Shown here: positions 27,387 through 36,559 of the stretch, piece by piece
How positions within the stretch are numbered: the first letter of the stretch is position 1
Layout of the letters: every line of letters starts with the position of its first letter
Source: Azospirillum oleiclasticum
Lineage (GTDB): Bacteria; Pseudomonadota; Alphaproteobacteria; Azospirillales; Azospirillaceae
Assembly: GCF_013423485.1 (NCBI RefSeq)
Contig: NZ_JABFFR010000003.1
Coordinates: forward strand, 186,001 to 250,000
Direction of reading: 5' to 3'
DNA length: 64,000 nucleotides
Made by a program: the position numbers and the translations under genes
Notes under the pieces: generated by a model
The model's database searches: none
Seen by the model: only the letters and a program-made list of their open reading frames with translations
Told to the model about the DNA's origin: nothing

Positions 27387-27930
27387 AGGAGCATCCCTTC
27401 TCCCGCAGGATCGCGTCGAGCCGGTCGGCCGCCGCCTGGGTGCCGGCGGCCGGGCTGGTGTGGCGTGTCTCCTCCTCGCGCAATGCCGCGTAGAGGGCCG
27501 CGACCTTGTCCACCGCGGCGCGCTGCGGCAACCGGCGACTGGAATGGTAACCGGTGATCGCGGTGCCGCCGCCATAGACCGGCGTGACATGGGCGAACAC
27601 CCAGTAGAAGTCGCCGTTCTTCGCGCGGTTCACCACATAGGCGAAGATCTCGCGGCCCGACTGTATGCGGCTCCACAGCAGCTTGTAGACACAGCGCGGC
27701 ATGGCGTCGTGGCGCACGATGTTGTGCGGACGGCCAAGCAGTTCTTCCTCGCTGAAGCCGCTGACGCGGATGAACACGTCGTTGGCGTAGGTGATGATGC
27801 CTTTCAGATCCGTCTTGGAGACGATGATCTCGTCCTCCTGGAAACTGCGCTCGCGCCCGTCCACGTTCGCGGCTGACCGACCCATGTTGCCCCCGCCCGA
27901 CACCCGCTTCGAGGGGGTGGACGGTTTCAT
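27361..27930 (-). CDS. Aer-type PAS sensor protein
   Basis: Soluble PAS protein of about 190 residues. The PAS core ([21 protein letters not shown], then [37 protein letters not shown]) closely follows the FAD-binding PAS of E. coli Aer. It lacks the membrane helix, HAMP and signalling tail of Aer; those are supplied by the overlapping MCP gene downstream. The start is uncertain: ATG at 27930 is used here, and ATG at 27885 with a G-rich upstream site is an alternative. It would sense redox or oxygen through FAD if the binding pocket is conserved. Confidence 0.85.
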   Translation of the reverse strand: MKPSTPSKRVSGGGNMGRSAANVDGRERSFQEDEIIVSKTDLKGIITYANDVFIRVSGFSEEELLGRPHNIVRHDAMPRCVYKLLWSRIQSGREIFAYVVNRAKNGDFYWVFAHVTPVYGGGTAITGYHSSRRLPQRAAVDKVAALYAALREEETRHTSPAAGTQAAADRLDAILREKGCSYDEFVFSL

Positions 27931-28023
27931 GCGCATGCGGCCGGAGCGTTGATCCTCGTCAATTTGAGACGAATACCGGTGCGACAATCTGTTGCACGTC
28001 GTCAACCACAACGCGTCCAAAGG

Positions 28024-29295
28024 TTACCATTTCCCGCCGTTCGAGAGGCGCTCCAGCGTCCGTTCGACCTCACCGAGGTTGCGGCCCGCGTCGCCCTGCC
28101 CCGACAGCGTGGCGTGGACAGCGCTCCAGAAGGCGGCGGACACCGCCGTGTACTGGCGGCCCGTGCGTTGCGCCGGCCGTGCCACCGCGGCGAGCAGCGT
28201 GCCGAGCTGGTCACGCAAAAAGGGGGTGGCGCTCAGCACCTCCGGATCCTCGTAGAGGGCGGGGATGGTCGGGCTGTAGGACCAGCGGATGGCGCGCCGC
28301 TTCTGCTCCTCCCGCCCGGTCATGAAGCGGACGAGGTCGACCGCCTCGGCGACATGCCGGGAATGGCTGGACACGGCAAGGTTCCAGCCGCCCAGTGTGC
28401 CGGAATGCTTGCCGTCCGGCTCCCCCATCGGCAGGGCGATGACGCCCACCTTGCCCGCGACCGGACTGTCCGGCCGGTTCAGCTCGTGCCAGGCGAAGGG
28501 CCAGTTGCGCATGAAGACGGCGTTGCCGGATCGGAACAGATCGCGCGTCTCGGCCTCCGCGTAGAAGAGCACGGCCCAGGGCGTGATGCTGCCGAGCCAC
28601 GAGGCGGCCCGGTCCAGCGCCCGCACCGCGCGCGGATTGTTGATGGAGACGCGGCCGTCCGGTTCCACGATGCCGCCGCCGCCGAAGCTGTCGATCCATT
28701 CCAGAGCGTTGCAGGTCAGCCCCTCATAGGCCCGGCCCTGCCACAGGAAGCCCTGGAGCTCGCGGTTGCCGGCACGGTGCTCCGCCGCCAGCACGGCCTT
28801 TGCCGCCGCCTCCAGTTCCGCCCAGGTCCGCGGCGGCGCGAACCCGTGCTTCGCCAGCAGATCCTTGCGGTAGTAGAGCAGACCGGCGTCCGTGTACCAG
28901 GGCATCGCCACCAGCCGCCCCTGCACGGTGTTGTTGGCGACGATCTGCGGGAAATGCGCCTCCACCTCCGCCGCCGGCACCAGCGGGCGCAAATCCACCA
29001 GCCGGGGGGCGAGAGCGCCCGGCCAGATCACATCCACCTGGAACACGTCCACCGCGTCCGACCCGCTCTCCAGCGTGGAGCGGGCGGATTCATAGACCAG
29101 CGTGGTGTCTTCCGGCTGGTAGAGCAGCCGCACGGCGTTGCCGGTGCGCCGCGACCATTCGTCCGTCGCGGTGCGGCAGGCCTCGGCGAATCCGGCACCG
29201 GCGAAGCAGGTGACGGTCAGCGTCACCTGCGCCCGCGCCGTGCCGGCTGTCATGCACAGCAGCAAGGCTCCGGCGACCGCCCATGATGGAAGCAT
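28024..29295 (-). CDS. Sugar ABC transporter substrate-binding protein (ThuE/MalE-like)
   Basis: Periplasmic binding protein of 423 residues with a signal peptide (LPSWAVAGALLLCMTAGT, then ARAQ). Features of family 1 sugar-binding proteins: FFQVDVIWPG-like segment (DVFQVDVIWPGALAP), MPWYTDAGLLYYRKDLL and GGWNLAVSSHS. These resemble trehalose/maltose ThuE-type proteins. ATG at 29295 follows a GGGGGAGGGGG site. No permease or ATPase genes flank it, so it is an orphan binding protein; such proteins can also feed chemoreceptors, and a split chemoreceptor lies just downstream. Confidence 0.87.
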   Translation of the reverse strand: MLPSWAVAGALLLCMTAGTARAQVTLTVTCFAGAGFAEACRTATDEWSRRTGNAVRLLYQPEDTTLVYESARSTLESGSDAVDVFQVDVIWPGALAPRLVDLRPLVPAAEVEAHFPQIVANNTVQGRLVAMPWYTDAGLLYYRKDLLAKHGFAPPRTWAELEAAAKAVLAAEHRAGNRELQGFLWQGRAYEGLTCNALEWIDSFGGGGIVEPDGRVSINNPRAVRALDRAASWLGSITPWAVLFYAEAETRDLFRSGNAVFMRNWPFAWHELNRPDSPVAGKVGVIALPMGEPDGKHSGTLGGWNLAVSSHSRHVAEAVDLVRFMTGREEQKRRAIRWSYSPTIPALYEDPEVLSATPFLRDQLGTLLAAVARPAQRTGRQYTAVSAAFWSAVHATLSGQGDAGRNLGEVERTLERLSNGGKW

Positions 29296-29559
29296 TTCCC
29301 CCTCCCCCGGGGATCGTGTCCGCACAGTGTATGCAATCCGCACCGTGTCGTCACGAACCTCGGCTGCCCTCCATCGCCGTGACCACGCTTGCCCCGCCCG
29401 GTCAAGCGTTCACGCAGCGAAGGCGCACGGACAGCCGCCATGCGTCGCCCGACGTACGCCGGATGGGCCGCCGGACGGATCGCGATCCGCGGATTTCCCC
29501 GGGAACATACCCTTCCACAACACCGTTGTGCCGCAGAACGAAATTCGCGGGGGAACATC

Positions 29560-30678
29560 ATGACGGAAAGGGTCCTGATCACCGGCGGCGCCGGGTTCAT
29601 CGGCTCGCATCTCGCTGATGAGCTGCTGTCACAAGGGTGCCGGGTGCGTGTTCTGGACTCGCTCGACGAGCAGGTGCATGGCGAGGCGGGCCGCCGTCCC
29701 GACTATCTCGCCCCCGAGGTCGAGCTGATCCACGGCGACGTGCGCGACCCCGACGCCGTCGCCCGCGCTCTCAGCGGCATGGACGCCGTCGTCCACCTCG
29801 CCGCGCGGGTCGGTGTCGGACAGAGCATGTATCAGGTCGGCGACTATGTCGGTGTCAACGACCACGGCACCGCGGTTCTGCTCCAGGCGCTGATCGAGCG
29901 GCCGGTGCGGCGCCTGATCGTGGCGTCGAGCATGAGCGTGTACGGCGAGGGGCTGTACCTCGACTCCAGGGGCAACACGGTGGAGGTGGCCAGCCGCAGC
30001 GTCGAACAGATGCGCGCCGGCCGCTGGGAGCACGAATTCGTCGGCCGCGACGACGTCCGCCCAGCCCCGACCCACGAGGGCGTGCACCCGACGCTGGCCA
30101 GCGTCTACGCCCTGTCGAAATACGTGCAGGAGCGGCTGTGCCTGCTGATCGGCGAGACCTACGGCATCGGCACGGTGGCGTTGCGCTTCTTCAACAGCTA
30201 CGGCACGCGTCAGGCCCTGTCGAACCCCTACACCGGCGTGCTCGCCAATTTCGCCACCCGCCTGCTGAACGGCCGTGCGCCCCTGATCTTCGAGGACGGC
30301 GAGCAGCGCCGCGACTTCGTGCATGTGGACGACGTCGTGCAGGCCATCCGCCTGTCGCTGACCGCCGAGCCCGCCACCGGTCGTGTCATCAACGTGGCGA
30401 GCGGCGTCAGCCGCACGGTGCGAGAGGCGGCGGCGGCGCTGGCCGTGGCCGTGGGCCGTCCGGACATCGAGCCGGAGGTGACCGGCCGCTGCCGCGTCGG
30501 CGACATCCGCCACTGCTTCGCCGACATCACCCTCGCCCGCGAGCTGCTGGGCTACGAGCCGCGCGTGACGCTGGAGGACGGGCTGGCCGAGCTGGCCGAG
30601 TGGCTGAGCCGGCAGATCGCCGTCGACCGCATCGAGGAGATGCGCAAGGAACTCACCGGCCGGGGGCTGTCGGTATGA
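29560..30678 (+). CDS. NAD-dependent sugar-nucleotide epimerase/dehydratase (extended SDR) 1
   Basis: 372-residue extended short-chain dehydrogenase. NAD motif GGAGFIGSHL at the N-terminus, SSMSVYGEG and active-site YALSK, then RFFNSYGTRQALSNPYTGV and FEDGEQRRDFVHVDD. This block pattern resembles dTDP-L-rhamnose 4-epimerase-type enzymes found in glycan clusters; the precise sugar is inferred. GGGGGA precedes the ATG. It is the first gene of the glycan operon and overlaps the second epimerase by ATGA. Confidence 0.87.
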   Translation: MTERVLITGGAGFIGSHLADELLSQGCRVRVLDSLDEQVHGEAGRRPDYLAPEVELIHGDVRDPDAVARALSGMDAVVHLAARVGVGQSMYQVGDYVGVNDHGTAVLLQALIERPVRRLIVASSMSVYGEGLYLDSRGNTVEVASRSVEQMRAGRWEHEFVGRDDVRPAPTHEGVHPTLASVYALSKYVQERLCLLIGETYGIGTVALRFFNSYGTRQALSNPYTGVLANFATRLLNGRAPLIFEDGEQRRDFVHVDDVVQAIRLSLTAEPATGRVINVASGVSRTVREAAAALAVAVGRPDIEPEVTGRCRVGDIRHCFADITLARELLGYEPRVTLEDGLAELAEWLSRQIAVDRIEEMRKELTGRGLSV

Positions 30679-31748
30679 GCGGGCGCACCGAGGGCTCCAG
30701 AGCCACGCGGGTCCTGATAACGGGCGGGGCCGGCTTCATCGGCTGCAACCTCGCCCACAGCCTGCTGTCGGAGGGGCGGCGGGTCATCATCCTCGACAAC
30801 CTGTCGCGCGCGGGTGTCGAGCAGAATCTGGCTTGGCTGGAGGCGACGCACGGCGATCAGGTGGAAAGCCTGATCGCGGACATCCGCGATCCGGTCGCCG
30901 TGGAAGCCGCGGTGTCGCGAGCTGGAACGGTGTTCCATCTCGCCGCCCAGGTGGCGGTGACGTCCAGCGTCACCGATCCGCGGCACGATTTCACCGTCAA
31001 CGCCGCGGGCACGCTGAACGTGCTGGAGGCGGTGCGCAGCCAGAAGCGCCCGCCGACCGTGGTCTTCACCTCGACCAACAAGGTTTACGGCACCCTGCCC
31101 GGCATCAGCTTCCAGGCCACACCCGACGGCTACGCCCCGCGCGACGCGAGGCTGGCGGCCTGCGGGCTGGCGGAGGCGCAGCCGCTGGACTTCGCCAGTC
31201 CCTATGGCTGCTCCAAGGGCGCGGCCGATCAGTATGTGCTGGATTACGCCCGCACCTATGGCATTCCGGCCGCTGTGTTCCGGATGAGCTGCATCTACGG
31301 CCCCCACCAGTTCGGGACGGAGGATCAGGGCTGGGTGGCACATTTCATCAAGCGCGTCCTGTCCGGGGGCCGCATCACGCTGTACGGCGACGGCAAACAG
31401 GTGAGGGATGTGTTGTTCGTGGACGATCTGGTCGATGCCTTCCGCCTCGCCGAGGAACGGATCGCCTCGCTGACCGGGGAGGCGTTCAACATCGGCGGCG
31501 GCCCGGCCAACGCAACCAGCCTCCTGCAACTGCTCGACCGCATGCCGCGGCTGATCGGCCGCAAGGCCGACATCGCTTTCGACGAATGGCGCACCGGCGA
31601 CCAGCCCTGGTACGTGTCCGACACCCGGCGCTTCTTCGCCCGGACCGGCTGGCGCCCGCGGGTGGGCATCGAGGAGGGGCTGACGCGCCTGTCGCGCTGG
31701 CTGACCGACGCGCGTCCGACAGCCGAACGGCTGCGCGTCGCGTCCTGA
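30675..31748 (+). CDS. NAD-dependent epimerase 2 (CDP-paratose/tyvelose 2-epimerase-like)
   Basis: 357-residue extended SDR with GGAGFIGCNL and active-site YGCSK. STNKVYG, the inserted segment before DFASPYGCSKGAADQYVLDY, and FRMSCIYGPHQFGTEDQGW match the CDP-tyvelose (paratose 2-) epimerase group, which inverts C2 of a 3,6-dideoxy sugar or a related nucleotide sugar. Start codon overlaps the previous stop (ATGA). With the first epimerase it probably prepares the donor sugar for the downstream glycosyltransferases. Confidence 0.86.
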   Translation: MSGRTEGSRATRVLITGGAGFIGCNLAHSLLSEGRRVIILDNLSRAGVEQNLAWLEATHGDQVESLIADIRDPVAVEAAVSRAGTVFHLAAQVAVTSSVTDPRHDFTVNAAGTLNVLEAVRSQKRPPTVVFTSTNKVYGTLPGISFQATPDGYAPRDARLAACGLAEAQPLDFASPYGCSKGAADQYVLDYARTYGIPAAVFRMSCIYGPHQFGTEDQGWVAHFIKRVLSGGRITLYGDGKQVRDVLFVDDLVDAFRLAEERIASLTGEAFNIGGGPANATSLLQLLDRMPRLIGRKADIAFDEWRTGDQPWYVSDTRRFFARTGWRPRVGIEEGLTRLSRWLTDARPTAERLRVAS

Positions 31749-31772
31749 CGATCCGGGGAGAGAAGGCCGATC

Positions 31773-33083
31773 ATGCGCGTAGCCCTCGTCAACCCGCCTT
31801 GGAGCTTCGACGGCAGCATCTATTTCGGCTGCCGTGACCCGCATCTGCCACTGGAGTTCGGATACGCCAAGGCGCTGCTGGAGCTGGCCGGGCATGAGGC
31901 CGCGATCCTCGACGCCCAGCTCCTGGGCTGGTCCATGGCGGAGCTGACCGCCCGCGTGGCCGCCTTCGCTCCCGACATGACGGTGGTCACCACAGCCCCC
32001 AGCTACCTGTTCTGGCGCTGCGCCCCGCCGGAACTGCGGGTCCCCATGGCCACCGTCGAGGCGTTGCGCGGAGCCGGCGGCCTGATGGTCGGCGTCGGTC
32101 CGCACGGCTCCACCACCCCGCGCACCGCGCTCCGCAAGCTCGGCGTCGACGCCGTGGTGATGGGCGAGTGCGAGGAGGTGATCGTCCGGCTGGCCGGGGA
32201 GGAGGACTGGTCGGCGCTGCCGCATGTCTGCACCTGGGACCCGCACGGCGAGGGCGGCATCCGCGTCAACGGCGGTCCCGCGGCCGCGGCCTTCACCGAC
32301 CTTCCGGCGCTGCGTTGGCCCACGGATTGGGTGGCCCGCCACCGCCACCAGCACCACCGCTTCGACGCCCCGGCCACCGGACCCGGCGCGGAGATGGAGG
32401 CGTCGCGCGGCTGCCCCTTCACCTGCACATTCTGCGCCAAGGAGAATTTCCGCGACGCGTACCGCAAGCGGCCGGTGCCGGTCCTGATCAGGGAACTGGA
32501 CGGGCTGATCGCGCAAGGGGTCGAGTATGTCTACTTCATCGACGAGATCTTCCTGCCCAACGAGCCGCTGCTGATCGCGCTCGCCGAGCGGCCGGTGAAG
32601 TTCGGCGTGCAGACGCGGCTGGATTTGTGGAAGCCCGCACAGATCGATCTGCTGGGTCGCGCCGGCTGCGTGTCGATCGAGGCCGGCGTCGAAAGCCTGA
32701 CCGTTGCCGGGCGCGCGGCGCTCGACAAGAAATGCCGGCTCGGCACCGACGAGCTGAGCGAGCGGCTGATCCTCGCCAAGCGGGTGGTGCCCTTCGTCCA
32801 GGCCAACCTGATCCTGACCAGCGACGACGACCCGGACGAGGTGGCGCGCTGGCGCGCGCTGATGGCGGAGCATGGGGTGTGGTCCAACGACCCGGTGCCG
32901 CTCTTCCCCTACCCCGGCTCCCCCGACTACCGCCGGCGCTGGGGCCTGCCCGACGACGATGCGTGGGAGCGGGCGGTGGACGACTATCTCGTCCGTTTCG
33001 ACCATTTCTGCGACATCCAGGACCAGCGGCCCCGGCGGCTCCAGGAACTCGAAGCCCGCACCCCGCTCCGCGCGGCGGAGTGA
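31773..33083 (+). CDS. B12-binding-domain radical SAM protein of a glycan cluster
   Basis: 436-residue protein. An N-terminal Rossmann-like domain (NPPWSFDGSIYFG...HLPLEFGYAKALL) fits the cobalamin-binding domain seen in class B radical SAM enzymes, although the DxHxxG histidine motif is not obvious. The 4Fe-4S-binding CxxxCxxC is C214-C218-C221 (GCPFTCTFC), followed by EYVYFIDEIF and GVQTRLDLW. Similar proteins are known next to glycosyltransferases and epimerases. It may methylate or rearrange a sugar, but the reaction is unknown. It lies 24 bases after the epimerase gene. Confidence 0.83.
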   Translation: MRVALVNPPWSFDGSIYFGCRDPHLPLEFGYAKALLELAGHEAAILDAQLLGWSMAELTARVAAFAPDMTVVTTAPSYLFWRCAPPELRVPMATVEALRGAGGLMVGVGPHGSTTPRTALRKLGVDAVVMGECEEVIVRLAGEEDWSALPHVCTWDPHGEGGIRVNGGPAAAAFTDLPALRWPTDWVARHRHQHHRFDAPATGPGAEMEASRGCPFTCTFCAKENFRDAYRKRPVPVLIRELDGLIAQGVEYVYFIDEIFLPNEPLLIALAERPVKFGVQTRLDLWKPAQIDLLGRAGCVSIEAGVESLTVAGRAALDKKCRLGTDELSERLILAKRVVPFVQANLILTSDDDPDEVARWRALMAEHGVWSNDPVPLFPYPGSPDYRRRWGLPDDDAWERAVDDYLVRFDHFCDIQDQRPRRLQELEARTPLRAAE

Positions 33084-33087
33084 GGTC

Positions 33088-34179
33088 ATGGGACCGCCTG
33101 CACCGCCGCGCATCCTGATGACGGCCGACGCGGTCGGCGGGGTGTGGGATTACGCGCTGGAACTGGCGCGCGGGCTGGCGGCGGCGGGCGTGTCCACGGC
33201 TATGGCGGTCACCGGCGACCCGCCGGACACGACGAAGCGGGCCGCCGCCATGTCGATTCCCGGCCTCATACTGGATGCGGCCCCGTTCAAGCTGGAATGG
33301 ATGGCCGATCCGGACGACGACCTTCGCCGGACCGGCGACTGGCTGCTGGAGCTGGAGCGCCGTCTGCGTCCGGCCTTGATCCATGTGAACGGCTACGCCC
33401 ACGCGGCCCTGCCCTTCCGGGCGCCGGTGCTGTGTGTCGCGCACAGCTGCGTGCTGTCCTGGTGGCGCGCGGTGCACGGCACAGACCCCCCGCCCGCCTG
33501 GAGGCGCTACGCGGAGCGCGTCGCGGACGGGCTGCGGCTGGCTGATCGGGTGGTGGCGCCGACGCGCGCCATGCTGGACGCGCTGGAGACGCACTACGGA
33601 CCCATCCCCCGCGGCACCGTCATCCACAATGGCCGCGACCCCGCCGGACGTGCCGACGCGGACAAACGGCACCTGTTCCTGGCGGCCGGCCGGCTGTGGG
33701 ACGAGGCGAAGAACATCGCCGCCGTCGATGCCATAGCGGCCCGTGTTCCCTGGCCGGTCTTCGTGGCCGGCGACACCGGCGGCCCGGACGGCAACCACAC
33801 CCCACTGGCCCACGCCTGCCCGCTCGGACGGCTGGCGACCGATGAGATGCGGGATTGGTACGGGCAGGCCGCCGTCTTCGTCCACCCCGCCCGCTACGAG
33901 CCCTTTGGCCTTGCCCCGTTGGAGGCGGCTCTGGCCGGCTGCGCTCTGGTGCTCGGCGACATCCCCAGCCTGCGCGAGCTGTGGGACGGAGCCGCCGACT
34001 TCGTGCCGCCGGGGGACACCACCGCCCTCGGTGATGCGCTGCGACGGCTGGCCGCGGACAGCGACCGGTGCAGCCACCTGGGAGCCGCTGCGCGTGAGCG
34101 CGCGGGTCGCTATTCCGCAGGCCGGATGGTGCGGGCGTATCTCGACCTGTACGCCGACATGGCCGGGCTGGGGACGTGA
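33088..34179 (+). CDS. Glycosyltransferase, GT4-like
   Basis: 363-residue GT-B glycosyltransferase. N-terminal ILMTADAVGGVWDYALELARGL and C-terminal donor-binding segment ARYEPFGLAPLEAALAGC with the EX7E-type acidic pair are typical of family 4. It would transfer a sugar from a nucleotide donor, probably in the cytoplasm at the membrane. ATG at 33088 lies 4 bases after the radical SAM stop (TGAGGTCATG). It belongs to the seven-gene glycan operon. Confidence 0.87.
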   Translation: MGPPAPPRILMTADAVGGVWDYALELARGLAAAGVSTAMAVTGDPPDTTKRAAAMSIPGLILDAAPFKLEWMADPDDDLRRTGDWLLELERRLRPALIHVNGYAHAALPFRAPVLCVAHSCVLSWWRAVHGTDPPPAWRRYAERVADGLRLADRVVAPTRAMLDALETHYGPIPRGTVIHNGRDPAGRADADKRHLFLAAGRLWDEAKNIAAVDAIAARVPWPVFVAGDTGGPDGNHTPLAHACPLGRLATDEMRDWYGQAAVFVHPARYEPFGLAPLEAALAGCALVLGDIPSLRELWDGAADFVPPGDTTALGDALRRLAADSDRCSHLGAAARERAGRYSAGRMVRAYLDLYADMAGLGT

Positions 34180-34322
34180 TCGCCCCGGCCCCCCTCCCAA
34201 TCTCCCCCCGGTCTAAGTGCACCGGATTACCGCGTCTCCGCCGCTTCGCAAGCGCACCGCCACCAACGACAGTGGCAGAGCGCCCCCTTCCTTTCCCGCC
34301 CCGACGATCGACGAAGGACTTG

Positions 34323-35456
34323 ATGCGCATCGTCCTGTTCACCCATTCGCTGGTGTCCTGCTGGAACCACGGCAACGCGCATTTCCTGCGCGGCGTGGTG
34401 CGCGACCTGCGGACCCGCGGCCATGATGTCCGCGTGCTGGAGCCGCGGGACGGCTGGAGTCGCCAAAATCTGCGCGCCGACGGTGGCGAGGCGGCCGAGG
34501 CGGCCTTCCACGACGCTTTTCCCAGCCTGACCTCGCACGCCTACGACCCCGCCGCCCTCGACCTGGACCGCACGCTCGACGGTGTGGACGCGGTAATCGT
34601 GCACGAGTGGACCGACCCGGCCCTCGTCGCCGGCATCGGCAGGGTGCGCGCGGGTGGCGGGCGATTCGCCCTGCTCTTCCACGACACGCACCACCGCATG
34701 GTGTCGAAGCCGGAGGAGATGGCGGGGCTGGACCTGTCCGCCTACGACGGGGTTCTGGCCTTCGGCGCGGTGCTGCGGGACCGCTACGCCGCAGCCGGCT
34801 GGGGCAGGCGCGCCTGGACGTGGCACGAGGCCGCCGATACCGCCTTGTTCCACCCGCTTCCAGGCATCGATCCCGGCGGCGAGCTCGTGTGGATCGGCAA
34901 TTGGGGCGACGACGAACGCACCGCCGAACTGCACGAGTTCCTGCTGGAGCCTGTGCGCCGCCTGCGCCTCAAGGCGTTGATCCACGGCGTGCGCTACCCG
35001 AACCACGCGTTGCGCGCGCTGGCGGAGGCCGGCATCCGCTATGGCGGCTGGTTGCCCAACCACAAGGCGCCCGAGGTCTTCGCCCGCCACCGCGTGACCG
35101 TCCATGTGCCGCGCCGCCCCTATGTGGAGGCGCTGCCCGGCATCCCGACCATCCGCGTGTTCGAGGCGCTGGCCTGCGGCGTCCCGCTGGTGTCGGCGCC
35201 GTGGGAGGATGCGGAGGGGCTGTTCCGCCCCGGCACCGACTTCCTGATCGCCGACGACGGCGCGGCCATGGAGCGCCACCTGCGCGATGTGCTGAACGAT
35301 CGCGCCCTGGCCGCGGACCTCGCCCGCTATGGGCGGGAGACGGTGCTGGCCCGCCACACCTGCGCCCACCGCGCGGAGGAACTGCTGAGCATCCTGGCGG
35401 AACTCGGCGCCACCGGGACCGCCGACGCCTTCGCCACCGGGGAGACCGCCCGTTGA
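34323..35456 (+). CDS. CgeB-like glycosyltransferase 1
   Basis: 377-residue GT-B protein of the CgeB/'glycosyltransferase family 1' type. N-terminus MRIVLFTHSLVSCWNHGNAHFLRGVVRDL is the CgeB pattern; the C-terminal donor site reads IPTIRVFEALACGVPLVSAPW. GAAGGA lies upstream of ATG 34323. There is a 143-base gap after the GT4 gene, the only sizeable break in the operon, and an internal promoter there is possible. Its stop overlaps the next start. Confidence 0.85.
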   Translation: MRIVLFTHSLVSCWNHGNAHFLRGVVRDLRTRGHDVRVLEPRDGWSRQNLRADGGEAAEAAFHDAFPSLTSHAYDPAALDLDRTLDGVDAVIVHEWTDPALVAGIGRVRAGGGRFALLFHDTHHRMVSKPEEMAGLDLSAYDGVLAFGAVLRDRYAAAGWGRRAWTWHEAADTALFHPLPGIDPGGELVWIGNWGDDERTAELHEFLLEPVRRLRLKALIHGVRYPNHALRALAEAGIRYGGWLPNHKAPEVFARHRVTVHVPRRPYVEALPGIPTIRVFEALACGVPLVSAPWEDAEGLFRPGTDFLIADDGAAMERHLRDVLNDRALAADLARYGRETVLARHTCAHRAEELLSILAELGATGTADAFATGETAR

Positions 35457-36559
35457 CCGCCCAGACCATCGCCTTCTTCGGATCGAGCCTGGTGTCCGCC
35501 TACTGGAACGGGGCGGCCACCTACTACCGCGGCATCATCCGCGCCCTGGCCGCCCGCGGCCACCGCGTCACCTTCTACGAGCCCGACGCCTGGGATCGGC
35601 AGAAGCACCGCGACATCGCCGACCCGCCCTGGTGCCGCGTCGTCGTCTACGAGCCGACGACCGACGGGCTGGCGCGCGCCCTGGACGACGCGCGCGGCGC
35701 CGACGTTGTGGTCAAGACCAGCGGCGTCGGCGTGATGGACGACGACATCGCCGCCGGAGTGCTGTCGATCCGCCGGCCGGATGGCCTCGCCGTCTATTGG
35801 GACGTCGACGCGCCGGCCACCCTGGCCCAGCTCGCCGCCAACCCGGCCGAGCCGCTGAACGCGCAGATCCCCGGCTTCGACATGGTGCTGACCTACGGCG
35901 GCGGACCGCCAGTGGTGCGCGCCTTCACGCAGCGCGGCGCCAGGCTCTGCGTCCCGATCTACAACGCGCTCGACCCGGAGACTCACCACCCGGCGCCGAA
36001 GCAGGACCGCTTCGCCGCCGATCTCAGCTTCCTCGGCAACCGCCTGCCGGATCGGGAGGCGCGGGTGGAGGCCTTCTTCCTCGACGCCGCAAGCCGGCTT
36101 CCCGGCCACCGCTTCCTGCTGGGCGGCAACGGCTGGCACGACAAGCCGCTGCCCGCCAATGTGCGCGCCATCGGCCACGTCTACACCGCCGACCACAACA
36201 GCCTGAATTGCTCGGCGACCGCGGTCCTCAACATCAGCCGCCAGAGCATGGCGGAGACGGGCTGGTCGCCGGCCACCCGCGTGTTCGAGGCGGCCGGAGC
36301 CGGCGCCTGCCTGATCACCGACGCCTGGACCGGCATCGGGCTGTTCCTGGAGCCGGGCCGCGAGGTTCTGGTCGCCCGTGACGGGGCGGAGGTGGCGGAG
36401 CATGTGGCCGCGCTGACGCCCGAACGGGCGCAGGCCATCGGCCGGGCGGCACTCGCCCGTGTGCTGGCACACCACACCTACGACAGCCGGGCGGACGCGG
36501 TGGAAGCCCTGCTGACCGGCGCCGATGCCGACCGATTCCTCCTGAAGGAGAGTGCGTGA
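35453..36559 (+). CDS. CgeB-like glycosyltransferase 2
   Basis: 368-residue homologue of its two neighbours: TIAFFGSSLVSAYWNGAATYYRGIIRAL at the N-terminus, DMVLTYGGGPPVV in the middle and SPATRVFEAAGAGACLITDAW at the donor site. The start is a TTG at 35453 overlapping the upstream stop (TTGA), so translation depends on coupling. Probably arose by tandem duplication with the flanking genes. The acceptor is unknown. Confidence 0.85.
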   Translation: MTAQTIAFFGSSLVSAYWNGAATYYRGIIRALAARGHRVTFYEPDAWDRQKHRDIADPPWCRVVVYEPTTDGLARALDDARGADVVVKTSGVGVMDDDIAAGVLSIRRPDGLAVYWDVDAPATLAQLAANPAEPLNAQIPGFDMVLTYGGGPPVVRAFTQRGARLCVPIYNALDPETHHPAPKQDRFAADLSFLGNRLPDREARVEAFFLDAASRLPGHRFLLGGNGWHDKPLPANVRAIGHVYTADHNSLNCSATAVLNISRQSMAETGWSPATRVFEAAGAGACLITDAWTGIGLFLEPGREVLVARDGAEVAEHVAALTPERAQAIGRAALARVLAHHTYDSRADAVEALLTGADADRFLLKESA

